Below, one piece after another: positions 11,456 through 20,122 of a stretch of 64,000 bases of DNA. A program made the translations under genes and the position numbers. Positions within the stretch are counted from its first letter, which is position 1, and the number at the start of each line of letters is the position of its first letter. This stretch comes from an uncultured Faecalibaculum sp. (lineage in GTDB: Bacteria; Bacillota_I; Bacilli_A; Erysipelotrichales; Erysipelotrichaceae): positions 3,538-67,537 of the forward strand of contig NZ_CAJUPA010000008.1 of NCBI RefSeq assembly GCF_910588395.1, in the 5' to 3' direction. The notes below the pieces were generated by a model. That model made no database searches. It was not told where the DNA came from and saw only the letters and a program-made list of their open reading frames with translations.

Positions 11456-12517
11456 ATGAAACAGAAAACACTGGGAACAACAGACATCCAGATTCCGCCA
11501 TTGTGTGTGGGAACCATGGGCTTTTCGGAAAATCCGGAATCTGCCAGAGGATGGAGCGTGGATTACGCCACCAGCCGGGATATTGTGAAAGCGGCACTGG
11601 ATGCGGGTCTGAATTTCTTTGACACAGCCCCGGTGTATGCGGATGGATCCAGCGAAAAAGCCCTGGGACAGGCGCTTAAGGACCTGCAGGTCCCCCGGGA
11701 ATCGGTGGTAATCTCCACCAAGTTCTACCCCAGAAGCCAGGAGGAAATCGCAGCGGGCATCTCCATGGATGAGCACATCCGGGCCTGGCTGGAAGGGTCT
11801 CTGAAGCGGCTGCAGACAGAGTATGTGGATCTGCTGTATCTGCACATGTGGGACTGGAACACGCCGGTGGAAGAAACCGTGAAGACGCTGGCAGCCCTTC
11901 AGGAAGAAGGAAAGATCCGGGCTTACGGACTCTCCAATGCCAGCGCCTGGCAGGTGGCCATGGCCAATGAAAAGGCACTGGCCATGGGCAAACCGGTGTT
12001 TGCGGCTGTGCAGAATCAGTGGAATCTCATCAGCCGGGAAGATGAACGGGAACTGACCCAGTGTCTGAATCACTATGGCATGACCCCCATTCCCTACGCC
12101 TCTCTGGCAGCAGGACGGCTGGCCCGACCGGCAGGGACAGTGACATGGCGTTCGCAGACGGATCTCTATGGAGAGAAGAAGTTTTCCACTCAGAAGGAAG
12201 CCGATGGAAAGGTCATTCAGGCAGTGGAAGAGATTGCCGAAACTCTGCGGGTGCCGATGACTGCCGTATCCCTGGCCTGGCTGATGGAAAAAGGCGCTGT
12301 GCCGCTGGCCGGGGCCACCAGGCCGGAGCAGATTCAGGGACTTGCCCAGGCAGCCCGGACAGAGCTGACACCGGCGCAGATGGAAGCGCTGGAAGCCCGC
12401 TATGTGCCCCATGTACTGACAGGGGTCATCGCGGAACACACGCCGGATCAGGACTGCTATGCAGCCTATGGCGTGAACAAAATGAAGGAAATTCTGCCGG
12501 TGTATCCGGACAGGTAA
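11456..12517 (+). CDS. Aldo/keto reductase
   Basis: 353 aa, NAD(P)H-dependent oxidoreductase with a TIM barrel. The catalytic tetrad is visible: Asp56 and Tyr61 (FFDTAPVYADG), Lys89 (VISTKFYP), His130 (LYLHMWDW). CAGGAGG precedes the ATG. As last gene of the bglF-bglA operon it may reduce an aglycone or a sugar aldehyde, but the substrate cannot be inferred. The C-terminal 40 residues, with a lone Cys, extend past the usual AKR end. Confidence 0.9.
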   Translation: MKQKTLGTTDIQIPPLCVGTMGFSENPESARGWSVDYATSRDIVKAALDAGLNFFDTAPVYADGSSEKALGQALKDLQVPRESVVISTKFYPRSQEEIAAGISMDEHIRAWLEGSLKRLQTEYVDLLYLHMWDWNTPVEETVKTLAALQEEGKIRAYGLSNASAWQVAMANEKALAMGKPVFAAVQNQWNLISREDERELTQCLNHYGMTPIPYASLAAGRLARPAGTVTWRSQTDLYGEKKFSTQKEADGKVIQAVEEIAETLRVPMTAVSLAWLMEKGAVPLAGATRPEQIQGLAQAARTELTPAQMEALEARYVPHVLTGVIAEHTPDQDCYAAYGVNKMKEILPVYPDR

Positions 12518-12530
12518 GCTGAGAAAGATC

Positions 12531-12577
12531 AAAGGGACAGAACCGCTACAGGCTGTGCAGGCAGATTCTGTCCCTTT
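12531..12577 (+). terminator. Operon-end hairpin after the aldo/keto reductase
   Basis: AAAGGGACAGAA (12531-12542) and TTCTGTCCCTTT (12566-12577) are perfect 12-bp arms. It is placed directly after the bgl operon. Confidence 0.65.
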
Positions 12578-12686
12578 CTGCGTATCGCAATATGGTAACA
12601 ATATGATTACATAATGCTGGACGAATAAACATAATGCAGGTAAAATTGAGGATGGATTTATTAATTCCAGTAAGAAGGTGATTCCC

Positions 12687-13001
12687 GTGCATGTTACTCC
12701 GTCTTTCGTAGAGTCGGTATTATCCGCCTATCCATTTGCACTGCTGATTATCCAGGACAAGAATCTGGTGGATGATTCAGAATTGAAAGAAATCTCGAGA
12801 CTAATCGTCCGGTTTTATGATCAGTGGGAAATGGATTTGGATTTGCTGGAAAAAGAAGCAATCGAACTTCGCTATTTCGAGCGCAAATCATTTTCAGATA
12901 TTGCAGCCGAACTGGGTTATGAGAACCACAGTTCAGCAAAACGCTTGATTGACCATTCTGTTAAGAGGATAGCTGACAGTATTCAGAAAAGTTATAAGTA
13001 A
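12687..13001 (+). CDS. Small sigma-70 region 4-like HTH protein
   Basis: 104 aa. The second half (ELRYFERKSFSDIAAELG, then a recognition helix and HSVKRIADSI) resembles sigma region 4 and the ArpU/phage late-activator type HTH; region 2 is absent. The GTG at 12687 has AGAAGG 8 nt upstream. An in-frame GTG at 12678 overlaps that ribosome site and is unlikely. It is low in GC, opens the accessory island and lies 113 nt before the DUF1906 gene, which it may control (inference). Confidence 0.6.
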   Translation: MHVTPSFVESVLSAYPFALLIIQDKNLVDDSELKEISRLIVRFYDQWEMDLDLLEKEAIELRYFERKSFSDIAAELGYENHSSAKRLIDHSVKRIADSIQKSYK

Positions 13002-13114
13002 TTAATCAGCAATCGTTGTCGTTAAAACGCACATATGTGCTTATAAAATTAGATATTCTGTGTATGCAGACAACGACCGGTCATATTGTCTGAACAGAAA
13101 GAATGGTGATTGAT

Positions 13115-15349
13115 ATGGCAGACAGCTTTGTGCTTGAAGCACAGCAATATCTGAATAAAACCTACGGTCATAACAGCGAGTGGGTGCCTCTTGCTGAAAA
13201 TGGCGTGACAGGAGGCTTGATGATGGAAGGCCTGGTAAGGGCATTTCAGATTGATCATGACCTCGAATACGTTACTGGCTATCTAGGACCTGCTACCATA
13301 AATACCATGCGGTCTTTGAAAGACATCAAGAAAATGGATCCGTCTGATGAACCATCCAAAGATGTAAAACTGATTCAATGTGCTCTCTTCTGCAAAGGAT
13401 ATCATGCAGGAGGAATCACAGGTATTTATTACACAAATGGTGTAAATGCAGTCAAGCAGTATCAGGAGGATGCAGGTCTTACTGTCACTGGGGTCATTGA
13501 CTGGAAAGTCTGGCAGGGACTCCTTTCCATGGGATGGTTCCAGCTTGTTCCCGGAGGAGATCCAACACTGCGTGAGATTCAGCGAAGCATCAACACAGAC
13601 TGGTCCTCGGTAATTGGAGTTCAGCCATGTGAAGGGGTCATGAGCAGAAATACAGCTCTCTCCCTGGTTGGATGTCTGCAGGGAGCACTGGGCTTGCAGG
13701 AGTGGATTCCAGACCTTGCTTCTGTGGTGTTTGGTCCTGCCACTCAGTCAGCCTTTTCCCGGCATTCTCTTTACGAAGGATGCGCAGAGCCGGCTCTCGT
13801 GAAGATTGCAAAGTATGCTCTGTATTTTTACGGATTTGATCAGAGAGAGTTCTCCGGTACGTTTACCAGCGGGATGCGTCTCAATGTTGTAAATTTCCAG
13901 AACGACTATGGACTGACTGGACTGGATGGTGTGGTTTCCGGACAGATTCATTTGACCACCATGATGTCAATGCTGACAAGCCGGGGCAATCCCAACCGCC
14001 CCTGTACAGGGGGAGATACTTCGCAAATCCTGTCCAGACTGATGTGTGATAACCTGAAAGCAGCCGGGTACAACGTGATTGGCCGTTATCTTACCGGGAC
14101 AGTTGGGGTTGGGGCAGCAGAACGCCCCAAATACCTCACACCGGAAGAAATCAAAAATATTCAGGATGCAGGTTTGTCTGTTTTTCCCATCTATCAGGAT
14201 GGTGGCTATTACGCGGACTATTTCAAAATCAGTGGACGCGGATCCTATGATGCGGTAACAGCCTTGCGTACGGCAGCAGTTCTGGGCTTCCCGGAAGAAA
14301 CGGTTATTTACTTTGCGGTGGATTTCGACTGCATGAGCTACCAGACTGAATCTCTGATTATCCCGTATTTCAGGCAGATTGCCAATGCCTTCAGGCAGAC
14401 CGCATTCAATACCAAAAACTATAAAATTGGTATTTATGGGCCCCGGGAGGTTTGCAGACTGGTATCTGCAGAGGGACTGGCGGAGTATTCCTTCGTTGCC
14501 GATATGTCCACTGGATTCTCCGGAAACCTCGGATTCCCGATTCCATCAAACTGGGCCTTCGATCAGTTTGACGAATTCACGTTTGAACCTTCGCCCGCTT
14601 TCCCTCTTGATAAGGTGGCAGTTTCCGGCCGTGATGGAGGCGCACGGAAGAATGATGCAGATGGAGCTGTGACTACTGCGGCTATGCTGCAGGCAGCCAG
14701 GAGCAAATTTACTCGAAGAGTGCTGTCAGCGCTTGGCTTTACGGAAAATACAGGAATCGATCTTGAATTCGAAGTTGGTGAACAGGTTCTGCCCCCTGTA
14801 GCAGGAGGAGGACTGATTATTCGACCAACAGTTAAGGAAATGGTGACTGTTCCGTTTGGAGACGATAGTTTTGGTGTGATTTCGATTGATACACTGAATG
14901 GCGAAATCCAGGCTGGACTGTCAGAGACCATTTCTGAAATTCAGGGAGTATCCACCGAAGCCTCCGTAAATTATGATGTTTCCGGTATTCTGACCGATGT
15001 AGCGTATGCCGTCAGAAGCGGAGCTATGCAGTATTCTTTTACCATCAATTCTGATGGGTCCGGGACTTTCAGTATTTCGATTGGAACCGATGATCTGCAG
15101 TCCGTGGAGGGTGTTTCTGGTACAATTGGCATCCAGATTGACCTGGATATTCAATTTACTGATTCCACTGCATATCAGTGGATCGAGCAGTCGGAAACAG
15201 TCGTGCGGATAGTTGCATATGTTTCGCTAGCTCTCTTAGGAATCGCACAAGGAGCACCTAGCCTAGCTGCAACCGTAGGACAGTTTCTCCTGGAATATTT
15301 CAAGTTCCTAATTCCTGTTCCGGTACTTGGAGTAAAAACGAATATTTAG
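13115..15349 (+). CDS. DUF1906 (Rv2525c-like glycoside hydrolase fold) protein with N-terminal peptidoglycan-binding-like repeats
   Basis: 744 aa. MADSFVLEAQQYLNKTYG and repeated units of the type GPATxxxM/GVTG...L form several peptidoglycan-binding-like modules over residues 1-300. Residues about 305-520 (YNVIGRYLTG, VFPIYQDGG, VIYFAVDFDC, IGIYGP) match the DUF1906/Rv2525c glycoside-hydrolase-like domain. The last 200 residues are unlike these and end in a hydrophobic stretch (about 700-735). GGTGAT supports ATG 13115 over ATG 13103. There is no signal peptide, so release would need lysis, a holin or a dedicated system. Role (cell-wall hydrolase, bacteriocin or effector) is open. Confidence 0.8.
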   Translation: MADSFVLEAQQYLNKTYGHNSEWVPLAENGVTGGLMMEGLVRAFQIDHDLEYVTGYLGPATINTMRSLKDIKKMDPSDEPSKDVKLIQCALFCKGYHAGGITGIYYTNGVNAVKQYQEDAGLTVTGVIDWKVWQGLLSMGWFQLVPGGDPTLREIQRSINTDWSSVIGVQPCEGVMSRNTALSLVGCLQGALGLQEWIPDLASVVFGPATQSAFSRHSLYEGCAEPALVKIAKYALYFYGFDQREFSGTFTSGMRLNVVNFQNDYGLTGLDGVVSGQIHLTTMMSMLTSRGNPNRPCTGGDTSQILSRLMCDNLKAAGYNVIGRYLTGTVGVGAAERPKYLTPEEIKNIQDAGLSVFPIYQDGGYYADYFKISGRGSYDAVTALRTAAVLGFPEETVIYFAVDFDCMSYQTESLIIPYFRQIANAFRQTAFNTKNYKIGIYGPREVCRLVSAEGLAEYSFVADMSTGFSGNLGFPIPSNWAFDQFDEFTFEPSPAFPLDKVAVSGRDGGARKNDADGAVTTAAMLQAARSKFTRRVLSALGFTENTGIDLEFEVGEQVLPPVAGGGLIIRPTVKEMVTVPFGDDSFGVISIDTLNGEIQAGLSETISEIQGVSTEASVNYDVSGILTDVAYAVRSGAMQYSFTINSDGSGTFSISIGTDDLQSVEGVSGTIGIQIDLDIQFTDSTAYQWIEQSETVVRIVAYVSLALLGIAQGAPSLAATVGQFLLEYFKFLIPVPVLGVKTNI

Positions 15350-15573
15350 CTTCTAATGAAGCAGTATATGTTAAAAGGGCACGAGGTAAAATCTTGTGTT
15401 CTTTTTATAGCCATCATGAAAATAGATTGGCTAAACGCGCATATTTTGAAATAGTTGTAAATTCAATTTATGGTACAATTGTCTCGAGTGCAAGTTATCG
15501 GTTCTTGGATATTTTAAAGCAGAAAGTTATGGGATTTATGAATTTCATAAACTATAGAATTTTGGAGATTGAA

Positions 15574-16104
15574 ATGGAAAACGAAATTACAATGACAGGA
15601 TCTGTGAGACAGTATCGCCTTGTCTCCCGGTTCCTGATTGCCGGATATATGATTCTATTTATCCCACCCATAGTGATGTTTCTTTTGCTTCTGGCTTCAT
15701 TTCTGACAGGTGAGATAGTGATGGGAACAGCTTCCCTGATTGCTCTGCTGATTTGCGTCATTCAGTTGATTAGGGCGTCCCGAAAAGTATCGAAAGAGAT
15801 GCCGCGCTCCTTTGCGGTATCCGACGCCGGCATTGAGTTTATTGGAACCGGTACTGTCATTGGCTGGAATCGGGTTCGGAAGTGGATCAGAAAGCCGAAA
15901 GGAATCCTGGTGGTTCTGGATGCTGGACCATGTCGGCAGCATCAGTCGTTTTCGGCTCGTGTCCTGGGGCATGACAACGGGTTCCCGTTTTGGCTGAAAC
16001 CTGATGCCACACATCAGAATCAGGAAGCGGCTTATGAGGAACTTATGGAGTTGCTGGACAAGAACACAAAGGACAAGAAAGAGATAGACGATGAAAATTT
16101 TTAA
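15574..16104 (+). CDS. Two-TM membrane protein, YcxB-like
   Basis: 176 aa. Two adjacent membrane helices (about residues 18-65) are followed by a cytoplasmic beta-rich tail (FAVSDAGIEFIGTGTVIGWNRV), the layout of YcxB/PH-like membrane proteins. TTGGAG stands 7 nt before ATG 15574. The stop overlaps the start of the next, similarly built gene by 14 nt, so the two are translated as a pair. A function is not known. The 180 bases before the start show no convincing coding character. Confidence 0.6.
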   Translation: MENEITMTGSVRQYRLVSRFLIAGYMILFIPPIVMFLLLLASFLTGEIVMGTASLIALLICVIQLIRASRKVSKEMPRSFAVSDAGIEFIGTGTVIGWNRVRKWIRKPKGILVVLDAGPCRQHQSFSARVLGHDNGFPFWLKPDATHQNQEAAYEELMELLDKNTKDKKEIDDENF

Positions 16105-16603
16105 ATGCAGCTTTCCTGGAAATGTCTCCAAAGACTTTCGGGTACAGGCGGCAATTCCGGTGTGGAGACTGCTGCTCCTTCCTGCAATGTGCATCGGCTA
16201 TTGCCTATATCTCGCTTATCAGCCAGTATCGGATACTGTTCGGTACTGGCTGGCTGGAATCGCTGCCCTTGCCGCATTGTGCGGCGGACTGCAGCTGTGG
16301 GCCAGAAGGATTCTTGGTTTCGGCTATCCACCCCATTATCCCAATGCCTCAAAGACGGCTGACGTATTCTGCACGCTGGACGAGACTGGCTTGAAATTCT
16401 CCTCCCCGGATCCCTCTGTGATCTATCTGCCGGAAGTATCCTGGGACGAAATCAAAAGCTACCGGATTGTTGAATCCACGCTGTTTCTCACATCGGACCT
16501 CTGGGGCATGGTGTTGGTAGGGCTGGATATGAATGGGCATCCTCTGGAGGAGTGGCGCGAACTGGCATCCCTGATGAAATCCAGAAACGTTTCGGAAATC
16601 TGA
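16091..16603 (+). CDS. Two-TM membrane protein, YcxB-like (intact copy)
   Basis: 170 aa. The N-terminus is followed by two helices (about 25-70) and a soluble tail with SSPDPSVIYLPEVSWDEIKSY, a pattern like the preceding protein. It overlaps that gene by 14 nt. A decayed duplicate lies at 18749-19189 with near-identical stretches around QLWARRILGFGYPPHYPN. Likely partner of the upstream protein and perhaps of the DUF1906 protein (inference). Confidence 0.6.
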   Translation: MKIFKCSFPGNVSKDFRVQAAIPVWRLLLLPAMCIGYCLYLAYQPVSDTVRYWLAGIAALAALCGGLQLWARRILGFGYPPHYPNASKTADVFCTLDETGLKFSSPDPSVIYLPEVSWDEIKSYRIVESTLFLTSDLWGMVLVGLDMNGHPLEEWRELASLMKSRNVSEI

Positions 16604-16669
16604 ATACACAAAACAGAGCGGATATTATGAGACTGCTGAAAAAAACGGCGCTCTAAACTCTAAACTTTG

Positions 16670-16728
16670 ATGAGGTTCCGACTCTCATATCCAATTCATT
16701 TGGATGAGGAGTCTGGACCTCATTTTTG
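16670..16728. other. Long imperfect hairpin, terminator or IS end
   Basis: TGAGGT (16671-16676) pairs with ACCTCA (16717-16722), ACTC with GAGT, and ATCCAA (16689-16694) with TTGGAT (16700-16705); CATTTTTG follows. It lies just outside the 3' end of the ISL3 transposase remnant and after the YcxB-like gene, so it may be a terminator or the surviving end of that insertion sequence. Confidence 0.45.
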
Positions 16729-16757
16729 TTTTCAGGGTTATTCCCTCTGGCCTCATT

Positions 16758-17215
16758 TCAATTTACAGGCCTGTCTGTCAGATCCGGATGTCCATCTTCT
16801 GGTCCGCTGCTCAGAACATACAGTACTCTGTTCCTGAATCGCTCCCAGTTGCTGTAACCATTCGAATTGTGCTTGATCATCTTGATTATCTTGTTTCGAT
16901 TCTCGATCATGGAGCTGGTCAGCCGGTGATTCTTCACATATACCTTGCCTGTCCTGGCCTCGGCTATATATTCCCGCTTCACGATATGGAATGAATTGAC
17001 TACTTCTTTAAACCAGGTGCGCAGGGTGTTGGCGAAATCCTGCAGCTCCGCCACACCTGTACTGTCTAGACCCGCTATCAGCGTTCTGAGTTCCTCCTCT
17101 GCAGTACTGAGTGTTCCCTCTCTGAAATATTCAGGCAGGCGGTTGCGAAAACGGTACGTCTCCTCTAGATCCGGACTGATCTCAAGTAGCTTATTAAGCA
17201 ATACAACTGGCAGAG
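16758..17215 (-). pseudogene. ISL3-family transposase, C-terminal remnant
   Basis: The leftward frame, about 150 codons, matches the end of ISL3 (DDE_Tnp_ISL3) transposases: FRNRLPEYFREG, LRTWFKEVVNSF, NHRLTSSMIENRNKIIKMI and NWERFRNRVLYVLS. A full transposase has over 400 residues; here an in-frame TAG a few codons before the TTG at 17201 and unrelated sequence beyond about 17215 show loss of the N-terminal two thirds. It cannot be active. It lies between the intact YcxB-like gene and the orphan secreted protein and marks the island as rearranged. Confidence 0.8.
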
Positions 17216-17221
17216 ACTATC

Positions 17222-17320
17222 ATGAAGGTGAATCAAAAACCGGGCGGCTGGATTAATTACTATCCACTGGGAGATATGAAGACCTTTCTGAAAAGCGAGC
17301 TGGGGACGATGACTATATGA
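17222..17320 (+). pseudogene. Possible 3' gene fragment
   Basis: A 32-codon open stretch (MKVNQKPGGWINYYPLGD...) directly abuts the broken end of the ISL3 remnant and is followed by a strong hairpin, as the tail of a gene would be. I do not recognise a family. It may be the remaining 3' end of a gene cut by the rearrangement, or chance. Confidence 0.25.
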
Positions 17321-17325
17321 AAAAT

Positions 17326-17357
17326 AAGGGGACAGTTACAAACGTAACTATCCCCTT
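17326..17357 (+). terminator. Strong hairpin
   Basis: AAGGGGACAGTTAC (17326-17339) and GTAACTATCCCCTT (17344-17357) form a 14-bp stem with one mismatch and a 4-nt loop. It stands after the 17222 fragment; such hairpins also occur at mobile element borders. Confidence 0.6.
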
Positions 17358-17436
17358 ACAGTCTAATGTGAATAATGAGCTCCAAATGATTGTAGGGTTG
17401 TCAAAACTCTAGAGTTATTTTAGGATCAGTTTATTT

Positions 17437-18180
17437 TTAAGCGTCAATATTACCGACAGTGTAATATGTTCCGTTTAATGGGTTATAAGTACAGTAAGTT
17501 TGGGGTACAGAAATACCAAAGTTTATCCAGTAATATTGTCCAGGATAAATAGCTGCTCCTGCAGCGTCAAGAAGATGAAAGTGATAAAGATCAGTTACTC
17601 TTCCAGCATCCACGTGGGTCGACCAACGGAGATAGGAACCGTATTTATCAGGCTCCATTGCAACAAACCACCAGCCAGCAAATACCCAACCTGAGCCCTT
17701 AAACTTTTGAGAAACATATTCTTGTCCCAACTTTAGTCCCATTATATTTTTGGAACTAGGTACAATTATATCTTGCTGTGGCGAGGGTAAACCAGTTTCG
17801 GATTCTCTTTCGTTAAAGATTGATCTGGCTTCGCTGATTGTAACCGTATTTGCATCGTCATCTAGATTAATGGTTTCGATTGGATTTTCTAAATCATCAA
17901 TCGAAAAAATTTCCACCTCACCATTTCCAATGAGAAAACCTCCGTCCTCAAGAGGAAGAATCTTATCTGAGCTATCAAGGTTAGCAAATGGATCATCTTT
18001 AATTGATTCACTTCCTCTAGCTATTTCTCCTGAGCTTTGATCAACAGTGCCTGTTATTTGGGTATCTGCGTCCGGTCGGGCTGCACAAATCGGAGAAAAC
18101 GATGAAATACCGATTAATGTACTGATAGAGATAGCTGTTGCTTTGTAAAACGTTTTGGGATTAAACGAACTGATAAACAT
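17437..18180 (-). CDS. Secreted protein of unknown family
   Basis: 247 aa. GGAGGTG stands 7 nt before the ATG at 18180. An N-terminal signal peptide (positive NPKTFYK, hydrophobic AISISTLIGISSFSP, cleavage near CAA) is followed by a Ser/Asp-rich acidic part (about 35-140) and a C-terminal half rich in Trp/Tyr/Gly (GSGWVFAGWWFVAM, YPGQYYWINFG) that looks like a compact beta domain. Low GC compared with the core genes. No relative is recognised; the 180-aa protein at 49466 is another low-GC secreted orphan but shares no obvious motif. Single gene within the accessory island. Confidence 0.65.
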   Translation of the reverse strand: MFISSFNPKTFYKATAISISTLIGISSFSPICAARPDADTQITGTVDQSSGEIARGSESIKDDPFANLDSSDKILPLEDGGFLIGNGEVEIFSIDDLENPIETINLDDDANTVTISEARSIFNERESETGLPSPQQDIIVPSSKNIMGLKLGQEYVSQKFKGSGWVFAGWWFVAMEPDKYGSYLRWSTHVDAGRVTDLYHFHLLDAAGAAIYPGQYYWINFGISVPQTYCTYNPLNGTYYTVGNIDA

Positions 18181-18380
18181 TAGTACACCTCCTTGCTGTT
18201 TATATATATTCTTGCTTATATTTTAACAGTAAGGTTACTGATGAGTCTACTGCAAATGTTTCAAAAGCTGCTAATTAGTAGGTTAAACTCCTGGGTTGTC
18301 ATCGAGAAGGATTGATCCATATTCATAGGCGATTTTGCAGGTTGACTTTTAGCGCTTTCTACACTGAATAAGCTGTTTGG

Positions 18381-18590
18381 TTAGATTTCGAAGAACGGAT
18401 TTAGTCCGTCTGTTTCGATTTTGCTGATCAAGCGTTTAGCGTTCGGGAAATTGGAGACACTGACGCGATTCAGTATCTGATCTACTTCTTCGATGTATCC
18501 TTTTTTCTTCAAGTGGTCGGAGAGAAAGCTACGACCGAATTTTCCGTATTTGTACATGAAATCTGGTCCGTATCTAGCGGAAATTGTCAA
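18381..18590 (-). CDS. Short ORF of unknown function, possible fragment
   Basis: 69 codons from a TTG at 18590 with no good ribosome binding site. The product is basic (YGKFGRSFLSDHLKKKGYIE) and could be the C-terminal remnant of a larger protein. The flanks 18181-18380 and 18591-18740 carry no other gene that I can support. Confidence 0.3.
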   Translation of the reverse strand: MTISARYGPDFMYKYGKFGRSFLSDHLKKKGYIEEVDQILNRVSVSNFPNAKRLISKIETDGLNPFFEI

Positions 18591-18748
18591 AAGTCTGTCC
18601 CAGAGCGAGAAAATAAAAGAACTAGGCTGAAAGAACAGGCTAATCCAACTCTCGTAGAGATCGAATCACAGAATTGCAATTAGTCTTGCAAGCCAGTCTA
18701 AAGATGGATTTTTCAGAGGATTTTGTCCCGTGAGAAGTCCACTTTTAG

Positions 18749-19189
18749 GTGTGCCCGGCATGGCCCACATCTAGGTGCTTCGTTTGCTGTACAGCTCTGG
18801 CCTGTCAGCCAATCTCGGATCCCGTTCGGTACTGCCTGGTGGGAATCGCTGTTCTTGCTGCCGTTTGCGGCGGCCTGCAGCTGTGGGCCAGACGGATTCT
18901 TGGTTTCGGCTATCCACCCCATTATCCGAATACCTCAAAAACCGCTGAGGTATTCTGCACCCTGGATGAGACAGGTTTGAAGTTTTCCTCCCCGGATTCC
19001 TCTGTGATCTATCTGCCGGAAGTGTCTTGGGACGAAATCAAAAGCTATCGGGTGGTGGAATCCACGCTGTTTCTCACATAGGATCTCTGGGGCATGGTGC
19101 TGGTGGGTCTGGATATGAATGGGCATCCTCTGGAGGAGTGGCGTGAACTGGCGGCTTTGATGAAATCCAGAAGCGTTTCGGAAATCTGA
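18749..19189 (+). pseudogene. Decayed duplicate of the YcxB-like gene at 16091
   Basis: From about 18800 the bases follow those of 16210-16603 closely (VCGGLQLWARRILGFGYP and YLPEVSWDEIKSYRVVESTL). The N-terminal part is scrambled and a TAG at 19079-19081 interrupts the frame before DLWGMVLVGLDMNG; the homologous stop is at 19187-19189. Similarity continues a little past the stop (ACAAAACAGAGCGG). This shows a duplication some 2.6 kb apart followed by decay, with the IS remnant and the secreted protein gene between the copies. Confidence 0.8.
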
Positions 19190-19199
19190 GCACAAAACA

Positions 19200-19243
19200 G
19201 AGCGGGTATCGCTGCCATACAGCAGCTGATATCCGCTCTTTTT
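19200..19243. terminator. Terminator between the pseudogene and the DeoR gene
   Basis: AGCGGgTATC (19201-19210) pairs with GATAtCCGCT (19228-19237), followed by CTTTTT. It serves the plus-strand side and abuts the stop of the leftward deoR-type gene. Confidence 0.6.
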
Positions 19244-20018
19244 AGTTTTCCTTCAGATCCTCCGGACTCTGAATGATCCGAACCTGCTTCTCCAGATTGG
19301 ATACAGCTGCCGGACTGATCCCCGGTCCTGTCACCAGCATATCCACATCCTCCCAGTTTCCCCACTGGTGCAGCCCGCTTTCCCGGAACTTTGCTGAATC
19401 CGCCAGCACGATCACCTGATCGCACTGCCGGCACATCGTCTGCTTCAGTTCGATTTCCTGGTAGGAATGACTGGAAGGGCCGGCCATGTCCTTGAGGCCG
19501 GCAGTTCCCATCAGACAGATGTCTCCGTGAAAACGCTGGATGGATTCCTGCGCGCCGAACCCCACCAGTGACCGGTTCTTCTCCCGCTTTTTGCCGCCGG
19601 TGAGAAACACCTGGTGATGACTGCCATCCAGGGCCTCAAAAGCATCCAGGGAACAGGTCATGATGTTCATGGCCGGCATTCGGTTGATGTAGGGCACGGC
19701 CGCCAGAACCGTGGTGCCGGAATCCAGGATCACCGAATGGGCACCTTCCAGCAGCCTGGCTGCCAGCCGGCCGATTTTCTGCTTCTGTTCCTGCCCCTGC
19801 ACCCGCATGGATACAAGCCGCTCCGCGCCGGTCTGCGCCAGCAGCGCGCCGCCATACACTTTTACAGCCACGCCGCTGGCTTCCAGCATTTCCAGATCCT
19901 TGCGGATGGTTTCCATGCTCGTTTCACAGCGTTCAGCCAGATCCCGGGAAAAGACCTGACCTTTCTCATGGAGCTCCCGGTCAATCAGTTCCAGCCGTTT
20001 CTTTGCAGACAGTTTCAT
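19242..20018 (-). CDS. DeoR-family transcriptional regulator
   Basis: 258 aa. N-terminal winged helix (VFSRDLAERCETSMETIRKD, LEMLEASGVAVKVYGGAL) and C-terminal DeoRC sugar-phosphate sensor (SVILDSGTTV, LTGGKK, LVGFGAQE, DSAKF). It is the last gene of a leftward group manA-hxlA-hxlB-deoR, 104 nt after hxlB, and probably controls that group in response to a phosphorylated sugar. The ribosome binding site is weak. Confidence 0.88.
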   Translation of the reverse strand: MKLSAKKRLELIDRELHEKGQVFSRDLAERCETSMETIRKDLEMLEASGVAVKVYGGALLAQTGAERLVSMRVQGQEQKQKIGRLAARLLEGAHSVILDSGTTVLAAVPYINRMPAMNIMTCSLDAFEALDGSHHQVFLTGGKKREKNRSLVGFGAQESIQRFHGDICLMGTAGLKDMAGPSSHSYQEIELKQTMCRQCDQVIVLADSAKFRESGLHQWGNWEDVDMLVTGPGISPAAVSNLEKQVRIIQSPEDLKEN

Positions 20019-20122
20019 GAGTTCAGGGTAACAGAGAAAAGCCGCAAAAGAAAAGCCGCGCCGGCTGTGAAATGAACCGGATCAGGTTCCTTTCTCAGCT
20101 GATGCAGCCAGAATGTCAGGCA

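Noticed and set aside
16758..17215. Active ISL3 insertion sequence
   Set aside because: The N-terminal two thirds of the transposase are missing and no matching pair of ends was found.
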